Of a stretch of 12,789 nucleotides of DNA, positions 1 to 4,713 are shown in pieces. Position numbers and translations under genes: made by a program. This stretch comes from Acidobacteriota bacterium. GTDB lineage: Bacteria; Acidobacteriota; Blastocatellia; Pyrinomonadales; Pyrinomonadaceae. The notes below the pieces were generated by a model that made no database searches, was not told where the DNA came from, and saw nothing but the letters and a program-made list of their open reading frames with translations. The stretch covers positions 1 to 12,789 of the forward strand of contig JACCYR010000155.1 in NCBI GenBank assembly GCA_013696385.1, given 5' to 3'. Position 1 is the stretch's first letter; the number at the start of each line of letters is the position of its first letter.

Positions 1-636
1 CTTATAATCGCGTGCGCGAAGAAACGCATCGCGGATAACTTCCATCACGCCCATTCTCGTGCGCGGATAGCGAAACGGTTGTCCGGGTTGCGGCTGAAAA
101 TTCGTGCGCTTGACATTTTCGCCAAGCGCGAATTTAATTCCCGGCGGCGCGTCCGCAATTGGAAAATCTTCAACCGGATGACCGTATTTGAATTTGACGA
201 CCGTATTTTGTCCGCCGATGGAATTTGCCGAGCCGTGCAGAAGATTCGCGCTTGTTACGCCGCCCGCAAGTGCGCGGTAAATTGAAATGTCGGTCGGATT
301 CAAAACATCGCGGATGCGAACCATTGACGTAACCGAATAAGAAAATTCGTTGACCGCGTCCATCATCGTATGCGAATGGCAATCAACAATGCCGGGCGTT
401 ACAAATTTGCCGGTTGCGTCAATAATGTTGGCGTTTGACGCGGCTTTTAAATTCTTGCCGATTCGCGCAATGCGTCCGTTTTGAATGAGAATATCCGTAT
501 TCTCAAGCGTGCCTTTCGCGGCGGTCAAAACGGTCGCGTTGCGAATCAAAACTTCCGATTTTGTTTGCCCTAAAAGCAAACTCGGCGAAGTTGCGACGAG
601 CAGCATAACAAATAAAAATGTATAAGCCTTTTTCAT
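1..636 (-). CDS. Secreted amidohydrolase family protein, C-terminus cut by window edge
   Basis: The reading frame is open from an ATG at 636-634 to the window edge (212 codons, no stop), so only the N-terminal half or so is present. Residues 1-24 look like a Sec signal peptide: MKK, a hydrophobic stretch, then LLLGQ. Residues 28-80 match the N-terminal composite beta domain of imidazolonepropionase-like amidohydrolases (VLIRNATVL, ILIQNGRIARIG, IIDATGKFVTPG). They lead into DCHSH, with the metal-binding HxH at H87 and H89. Further on, the segment around LAGGVTSANLLHGSANSIGG resembles a subgroup common in Acidobacteriota and Bacteroidota. The family hydrolyses C-N bonds of cyclic amides or peptides using one or two metals; the substrate here is unknown. 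The start is backed by an AGAGG Shine-Dalgarno at 645-641. The gene is divergent from the small gene at 685, with 48 bp between starts. A degenerate paralogue lies at 1503-3170. Confidence 0.9.
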   Translation of the reverse strand, partial: MKKAYTFLFVMLLVATSPSLLLGQTKSEVLIRNATVLTAAKGTLENTDILIQNGRIARIGKNLKAASNANIIDATGKFVTPGIVDCHSHTMMDAVNEFSYSVTSMVRIRDVLNPTDISIYRALAGGVTSANLLHGSANSIGGQNTVVKFKYGHPVEDFPIADAPPGIKFALGENVKRTNFQPQPGQPFRYPRTRMGVMEVIRDAFLRARDYK

Positions 637-684
637 TTTTCCTCTTTTTATTTACAGAAATCTTTTGTATGGTGAAAGTCAATT

Positions 685-930
685 ATGGACCCAACCACTG
701 TTTTCGTTGTCGCAATAATTTCCGCCACCGTTACGATTGTTTCACTCGTGCTGTCAATCTTCGGTTCGGCTTGGCTCAATCAACGCAATAACGAAAGACT
801 TTTTGAATCGTTAAAAAACGAAATTAAAGCGGAAATCCAAAAACTTGACGTTAAAATTGATGCGCTTGATGTTCGTGTTTCCCGCATTGAGCGTCAGCTT
901 GAGCAACTTTTCAGACCGACGATGAAATAA
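685..930 (+). CDS. Small single-pass membrane protein with coiled-coil tail
   Basis: This is an 81-residue protein of unrecognised family. Residues 4-32 form one hydrophobic helix (VFVVAIISATVTIVSLVLSI), followed by a charged heptad-like region at about residues 39-77 (NEIKAEIQKLDVKIDALDVR) that should form a coiled coil. The layout suggests an inner-membrane anchored protein that oligomerises or tethers something through its cytoplasmic or periplasmic tail, but no function can be assigned. GGTGAAAG at 671-678 is a plausible though imperfect ribosome binding site six bases before the ATG. The gene is on the opposite strand to both neighbours, divergent from the amidohydrolase at 636 and convergent with the lipoprotein ending at 961. 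It therefore interrupts what would otherwise be a continuous minus-strand run. Confidence 0.65.
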   Translation: MDPTTVFVVAIISATVTIVSLVLSIFGSAWLNQRNNERLFESLKNEIKAEIQKLDVKIDALDVRVSRIERQLEQLFRPTMK

Positions 931-960
931 TCTATAGGTGTTTTCGGTCTAAAACCAAAA

Positions 961-1488
961 CTAATTGCTATATCCGCGCAACTGATTGTATTTGCCAACC
1001 TGCTGAGGTGAAAGAACCCTTTTCATTTCCAAATGCGCTTGCAAATGCACATTTCGCAAATCGCCCTGGAGTTTGGCAATTTCCTGCGTTTTACCTTTCA
1101 AAACATCGCCGTCAATTTTATTTTCTCCAAAAAGCGTGTCAAGTTCTTTCTCTTTCTCAACAATAATTTTACCTAAATTAACTGCTTCGCCTTTCATTTT
1201 TTGAAAAGATTTTTGAATTTCTTCTGTTTGTTCGACGGTTAATTCAAGTTTCGATTCGTTTTCCAAAATGTGTTTCGGACCCGGAAAGCCGTTTAGTTCC
1301 GCCGCTTTTGCAAAACCCATTCCGTTGCCGTTGAGATAGTTGTTTATATCATCATCCGAAAGTGATTTGATTGTGCGCTTTTCTTCACCCGAATAATGCG
1401 AATGATTTGGTTCATTTTCGATAGAATTACACGCGCTTAAAAACACAAAAATCAGCGTTGTCGTCAAAATAAGATAATATTTTTTCAT
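961..1488 (-). CDS. Spy/CpxP-like periplasmic lipoprotein
   Basis: A 175-residue predicted lipoprotein. Residues 1-19 are a signal peptide and LSAC places the lipidated cysteine at C20. The following residue is Asn, not Asp, so sorting to the outer membrane is expected. After a short His-containing linker (NHSHYSG) the mature part is almost wholly helical and rich in Lys, Glu and Gln. It carries two LTxxQ-type motifs, LTVEQTEEIQKSF and LSPQQVGKYNQL, typical of the Spy/CpxP/heavy-metal-sensor fold (LTxxQ repeats in a long antiparallel helical pair). By family it would be a periplasmic chaperone or a stress- or metal-responsive protein, but the assignment rests on helical pattern and motifs only. 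The start is supported by AAGGA about nine bases upstream, overlapping the stop of the upstream minus-strand gene. The 14-bp gap suggests co-transcription and translational coupling with the amidohydrolase-like gene at 1503-3170. Confidence 0.75.
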   Translation of the reverse strand: MKKYYLILTTTLIFVFLSACNSIENEPNHSHYSGEEKRTIKSLSDDDINNYLNGNGMGFAKAAELNGFPGPKHILENESKLELTVEQTEEIQKSFQKMKGEAVNLGKIIVEKEKELDTLFGENKIDGDVLKGKTQEIAKLQGDLRNVHLQAHLEMKRVLSPQQVGKYNQLRGYSN

Positions 1489-1502
1489 AATAATTCAATC
1501 CT

Positions 1503-3170
1503 TTATGGCGTTTTCGTTCCGCTAAACGGAATCGCGCCTTGCGGCGATGTAAATGTGCCGCTGATTGACGTGCCGCTCACCGTGCCTTTAACGAAAACTT
1601 CAACCTCAGAACCACCAAAATCAACCGTTACCGTAAAGCTAAAACCTTCTGCCGTCACCTTACCATCTTTAATCGGCACGTTGCCAAGTTGCGATTGGAA
1701 AGTTCCGGTTAAATTTTCATTTTGCTGCGTTAAATTCAAAGTTCCCTGAATCGGTTGTCCGGGAACTTCAATGTTGACGGCATAATTTCCGCCGACATTT
1801 GCCGCTGTTCCAGTCGGAGTTGTTCCGGTCGGAGTTTTACCGTCAGGTTTTGGCGGTGGTTTCGGCTCGAAAAGTTTGCCGTCGACAAAAACCTGTGTGA
1901 TTACTTTCAATTTATCAAAAACATCACCTTTAACAACAACTAAATTGGCTATTTTGCCTTTTTCAATTGAGCCGAGCCGGTTTTCAACGCCAAAAATTTC
2001 CGCCGAACTCAAAGTCATTGCACGAATCGCGTCCGTTTTGTTCAAACCGTTTTTGACGGCTTCATTGGCATTCGTCAAAAAATCGTTGATATTTTTCATT
2101 CCGCCGGATTGAAAAGCAAATTTTACGCCCGCTTGTGCGAGTTTTGCGGCAGTTTTCGGAGTTTCCGCCCGCAGTCGAAGCAGCTCAACCGGTTCGGGGT
2201 CGGCTTCCATCGAAGCCAAAGCCGTGCGTTTCGGAAAATCGAGCGAAAGCAAAACGGGAACATTTTGCGCTTTCAATCTGCTGGCAACTTTCCATGCTTC
2301 CTGTCCGCCTGCGATAATTGCTTTTAAGTTAAATTCCCGCGCCAGATCCAAAGCGCGGATAATTTCAATTTCTTTATTCGCATTAAATACAACCGGCATT
2401 TCGCCGTTCAAAATCGGAAACAAGGCTTGCAGAGACTTATCGTCTTCGGGACGTTTTAATCCGCGCGGGTCTTTTTCATACATTTTTTGGATGGTTTGCA
2501 ATCTCTGCGCGTCGAGAAACATTTGCCGAAGCGCGGAAAAAGTTCCCATCAAAGAAGTCGGGTATTGTCCTGAACGAAGCGTCGTAAAAGTAATATGTTC
2601 GGCAAACGGAGCGCGAATAATCATCGCCGAAACCGAATCGCCCGCTAGATTGACAACTGCGGATTGACCGTTAAAAATTCCGTCTTTTGAAACGGTCAAA
2701 GCGGTTGTAAAACCGACATTTCTGTTTGTTTCAAACTGCGTTTCGCCAGCCTTGAGTTTTTCGGCGGCGGATTCTTCCGCCCGCAAGCCGTCCGGATAAT
2801 TTGAGTTTGACGATGATTGATTTTGAGTTTGCGGCTGATTTTGAGTTTGCGGCTGACCTGGAACGCGCGTCGTTGGCGTTGGCGCGGGAATTCCCAGATT
2901 TGTATAAGCATCGAAAAATCCCGGATAAACAATCAATCCCGTGCCGTCAATAATTCGCGCATCGGCGGGAACTTTTGCATTTTCGCCGACTGATTCAATC
3001 AAACCGTCGCGGATAACGATTGTGCCTTTTGCCAGATTCGGACCTGAAACCGTAACGATTTGAGCATTTGTAATCGCAAAAACGTCGGTGCGCGATTGGG
3101 CAAAAGCAGCCGAACTAAGAACAATAAACACAAAAATTGCGGCAGAAAAGCGCAAAATGAATTTTTTCAT
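1503..3170 (-). CDS. Secreted amidohydrolase-fold protein lacking expected metal ligands, with beta-rich C-terminal domain
   Basis: A 555-residue protein with a signal peptide (residues 1-25, ending AAFAQ). Residues 30-85 form the usual amidohydrolase N-terminal beta domain (IVIRDGLIESVG, IIDGTGLIVYPG) and the TIM-barrel part runs to about residue 430. The site that should read D-x-H-x-H reads DAYTN, so both histidines are replaced (Y89, N91). The later positions where histidines are expected read VVFNANKE and IIAGGQEAW, and the usual Asp segment reads AFQSGG. These suggest a non-catalytic or metal-free member. The late segment AMTLSSAEIFGVENRLGSI and IEKGKIANLVVVKGD is well conserved and fixes the family. 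A Gln/Asn/Ser-rich loop at about residues 105-123 includes a perfect 18-bp DNA duplication. A Pro/Thr linker (about 435-458) precedes a beta-rich domain of about 95 residues, with GTLNLTQQNENLTGTF and GTVSGTSISGTF, seen appended to related secreted proteins. It is probably the first gene of a unit with the lipoprotein at 961-1488. Confidence 0.88.
   Translation of the reverse strand: MKKFILRFSAAIFVFIVLSSAAFAQSRTDVFAITNAQIVTVSGPNLAKGTIVIRDGLIESVGENAKVPADARIIDGTGLIVYPGFFDAYTNLGIPAPTPTTRVPGQPQTQNQPQTQNQSSSNSNYPDGLRAEESAAEKLKAGETQFETNRNVGFTTALTVSKDGIFNGQSAVVNLAGDSVSAMIIRAPFAEHITFTTLRSGQYPTSLMGTFSALRQMFLDAQRLQTIQKMYEKDPRGLKRPEDDKSLQALFPILNGEMPVVFNANKEIEIIRALDLAREFNLKAIIAGGQEAWKVASRLKAQNVPVLLSLDFPKRTALASMEADPEPVELLRLRAETPKTAAKLAQAGVKFAFQSGGMKNINDFLTNANEAVKNGLNKTDAIRAMTLSSAEIFGVENRLGSIEKGKIANLVVVKGDVFDKLKVITQVFVDGKLFEPKPPPKPDGKTPTGTTPTGTAANVGGNYAVNIEVPGQPIQGTLNLTQQNENLTGTFQSQLGNVPIKDGKVTAEGFSFTVTVDFGGSEVEVFVKGTVSGTSISGTFTSPQGAIPFSGTKTP
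2819..2854. repeat. Two perfect 18-bp tandem copies inside the amidohydrolase-like gene
   Basis: The unit GATTTTGAGTTTGCGGCT occurs twice head to tail, at 2819-2836 and 2837-2854. On the coding (minus) strand it encodes two copies of a Gln/Pro/Thr/Asn hexapeptide in a surface-loop-like region. The unit is a multiple of three, so copy changes keep the frame. Confidence 0.9.
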
Positions 3171-3269
3171 AACTTTTTAGCGGAAGATTTTAAATTTTAA
3201 TGAAACTGCCAATCTTTGTTACGCAGTATAAAACAAAAGGTTTCAAAATGAAAAATGTATTTCTCAACT

Positions 3270-3297
3270 ATTTACCATTTCTCATTTACCGTCTACC
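3270..3297. repeat. Degenerate heptamer tandem repeat before the DCC-family gene
   Basis: Four 7-bp units lie end to end: ATTTACC, ATTTCTC, ATTTACC, GTCTACC, followed by a partial ATT. The array ends 9 bp before the ATG at 3307 and occupies the place where a Shine-Dalgarno would be expected; none is visible. It shares the 7-bp period, but not the sequence, of the other arrays in this window. The rest of the 3171-3306 gap holds nothing I can assign with confidence. Confidence 0.6.
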
Positions 3298-3306
3298 ATT
3301 AAAATT

Positions 3307-3702
3307 ATGGGCGCAATTATTCTTTTCGACGGAGTTTGTAATTTCTGCAACGGCTCGGTCAATTTTATTATTGAACGCGACGCAGAAAATTATTTTAAGT
3401 TTGCACCACTGCAAACGGAAATCGCGCAAAGTTTGCTGGAAAAACATAATATAGATAAAGCCGAAACCGATTCGGTAATTTTGATTGAGGGCGATGCGGC
3501 TTACACGCATTCAACCGCCGCGCTGCGGATTACGCGAAAATTGGGCGGCTTTTGGGCTTGGTTTTACGGCTTTATTATTGTGCCGAAACCAATCAGAGAT
3601 TTTTTCTACAAGCTGTTTGCGAAATATCGCTACAAACTTTTCGGCAAAAAAGATGCGTGTATGATGCCGACACCGGAAATCAGAGAAAAATTTATCTCTT
3701 AG
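3307..3702 (+). CDS. DCC-family thiol-disulfide oxidoreductase-like protein (DUF393)
   Basis: A 131-residue protein. The start IILFDGVCNFCNGSVNFII carries the defining motif of the DCC (DUF393) family, a D8 followed by a CxxC at C11 and C14, a thioredoxin-like active site. Other conserved features follow: FAPLQTEIAQSLLE, then the strand SVILIEGDAAYTHSTAAL, then GGFWAWFYGFIIVPKPIRDF and YRYKLFGKK. Length is normal for the family. It is thought to act in thiol-disulfide exchange, but the physiological partner is unknown. Starting at 3307 gives the family's usual N-terminus just before FDGVC; upstream ATGs are in other frames. There is no clear ribosome binding site. The next gene starts 12 bp downstream, so the two are probably co-transcribed. 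Confidence 0.92.
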   Translation: MGAIILFDGVCNFCNGSVNFIIERDAENYFKFAPLQTEIAQSLLEKHNIDKAETDSVILIEGDAAYTHSTAALRITRKLGGFWAWFYGFIIVPKPIRDFFYKLFAKYRYKLFGKKDACMMPTPEIREKFIS

Positions 3703-3714
3703 AATGGAGTTTTT

Positions 3715-3996
3715 ATGGATAAAAATGACGACATAGACATCTTAATTTGCGCCAAAACCGCCGGAATGCCGCGACCCGTTTATGGCAGTATCCGCGCCGA
3801 TTGTCTGGAATGTAAATCGCCCGTCTGGGTTTCGGCTTCGGGACAAAAGGCGATGAACGGCAATAAAAACCTGAAGCCTTGCTGTATCGAATGCGCGAAT
3901 GAGAAAATGAAAGACGAAAAAGACATTAAGGCTTCGATTGTGCCGGGCGCGATTGATGAATTGCGGCGGTATTTTATGAAGGTCGAAGATAATTGA
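3715..3996 (+). CDS. Small Cys-rich putative zinc-binding protein
   Basis: A 93-residue protein of unknown family. It has five cysteines, apart from C12, arranged as C30-x2-C33 and C56-C57-x2-C60 about 24 residues apart. That spacing is typical of a zinc ribbon or knuckle. The segment between the pairs (SPVWVSASGQKAM) fits a short beta hairpin, and the tail after residue 62 is charged and helical. A good GGAG at 3706-3709, five bases before the ATG, supports the start. It follows the DCC thiol-disulfide gene by 12 bp and probably shares its transcript. A link between a thiol-exchange protein and a Cys4 protein is attractive but is only suggested by position. Confidence 0.75.
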   Translation: MDKNDDIDILICAKTAGMPRPVYGSIRADCLECKSPVWVSASGQKAMNGNKNLKPCCIECANEKMKDEKDIKASIVPGAIDELRRYFMKVEDN

Positions 3997-3999
3997 ATC

Positions 4000-4064
4000 A
4001 TTCCAGATTCCAGATTTTAGTTTGATTCTTAAATTTGGAATCTGGAATGTGGAATCTGGAATTT
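4000..4064. repeat. Heptamer repeats arranged as an inverted repeat
   Basis: The left arm carries ATTCCAG units starting at 4000. The right arm has four heptamers, GGAATCT, GGAATGT, GGAATCT, GGAATTT, at 4037-4064. ATTCCAGATTCC at 4000-4011 is a perfect 12-bp reverse complement of both 4037-4048 and 4051-4062, so two alternative hairpins are possible. The element fills the gap between the Cys-rich gene and the DUF427 gene. There is no T-run after the stem, so an intrinsic terminator is unlikely. Confidence 0.85.
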
Positions 4065-4072
4065 ACAAACTT

Positions 4073-4354
4073 ATGAAAGCAATCTGGAACAACGAAATTT
4101 TAGCGGAATCAGATAAAACAGTTGTAGTTGAAGGAAATCATTATTTTCCCGAAGATGCAGTCAACAAAGAATTTTTCCGCGAGAGCGAAACGCACACGGT
4201 TTGCCATTGGAAAGGAACGGCGAGTTATTACGATGTCGTTGCAAACGGCGAAACAAATAAAGACGCGGCTTGGTTTTATCCGACACCAAAAGCCGCGGCG
4301 AAGGAAATCGAAAATTACGTCGCGTTTTGGAATGGCGTTGAAGTCGTTGCGTGA
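4073..4354 (+). CDS. DUF427 domain protein
   Basis: A 93-residue protein matching the DUF427 family from end to end. It has the starting KAIWNNEILAESD, the motif VVVEGNHYFP, then the conserved THTVCHWKGTASYYDVV, DAAWFYPTPKAAAKEI and VAFWNGVEV. The biochemical role of the family is not settled. Its small beta-rich fold with conserved Trp, Cys and His suggests ligand binding or catalysis. ATG 4073 gives the family's usual N-terminus. An in-frame ATG at 4022 would add 17 residues that merely translate the heptamer repeat, so it was not chosen. No strong Shine-Dalgarno precedes it, because the repeat occupies that space. Confidence 0.93.
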   Translation: MKAIWNNEILAESDKTVVVEGNHYFPEDAVNKEFFRESETHTVCHWKGTASYYDVVANGETNKDAAWFYPTPKAAAKEIENYVAFWNGVEVVA

Positions 4355-4713
4355 AAATGTTTTGTTGCAAAGGCAAACGCAATTACTGTGAATTAAATAA
4401 GGACTTCTTTTAAGATAGAATGTTCCAAAGAATTTTCTTGAATGATAAAATTCAAATAAATTATTGGTTATCCGAAAATTATGGAAGGACAGGAAAGGCT
4501 TTTCTACTGTTCAATAGTTTTAATTTATGGCATTTCAGGTTGGTTATTATGCTCACTAATAAATGGAAAGCTCATAAAACCTTGGATGAATTTAACTTGG
4601 AAATCTAAAAAATCACAATCAATCTTTGATAAGAACCAAAGTCAATAATTTATAAAGCGCATTAGAAACGCCGTTTTCTACTATATTAAACAGGCTTTTA
4701 TCTCATCGAAAAT
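4355..4713. other. AT-rich gap before mutS2
   Basis: This 359-bp stretch is clearly more AT-rich than its neighbours. Apart from the short ORF at 4481-4648 I see no gene, RNA or strong repeat. TATATT at 4682-4687 could be a -10 element for mutS2 but no matching -35 is visible. An ORF at 4420-4608 in another frame has an unnatural composition and no family features. Confidence 0.5.
4481..4648 (+). CDS. Possible 55-residue membrane protein
   Basis: An ORF of 55 codons beginning MEGQERLFYCSIVLIYG. It has one clear hydrophobic helix at about residues 8-28 and a basic C-terminal tail (KLIKPW, WKSKKSQ), the topology expected of a small single-span protein under the positive-inside rule. The first stop upstream in frame is at 4457, so 4481 is the only ATG near its beginning. 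There is no Shine-Dalgarno and no recognised family. It lies in low-GC DNA between unrelated genes, so it may be a recent arrival or chance. Confidence 0.3.
   Translation: MEGQERLFYCSIVLIYGISGWLLCSLINGKLIKPWMNLTWKSKKSQSIFDKNQSQ

Noticed and set aside
931..960. Bidirectional terminator between convergent genes
   Set aside because: The dyad TTTTCGGT/ACCAAAA is short and has a bulge; it is too weak to call.
2224..2667. 147-codon plus-strand ORF
   Set aside because: It is antisense to the amidohydrolase-like gene, with no start signal or recognisable domain.
3200..3454. 84-codon plus-strand ORF
   Set aside because: It runs out of frame through the start of the DCC gene, which has clear family motifs.
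4022..4072. Longer N-terminus for the DUF427 gene
   Set aside because: The added residues only translate the heptamer repeat, and the family starts at KAIWN.
4420..4608. 62-codon ORF in the AT-rich gap
   Set aside because: It has unnatural composition, AAGGA is about 16 bases from the ATG, and it overlaps a more protein-like frame at 4481.
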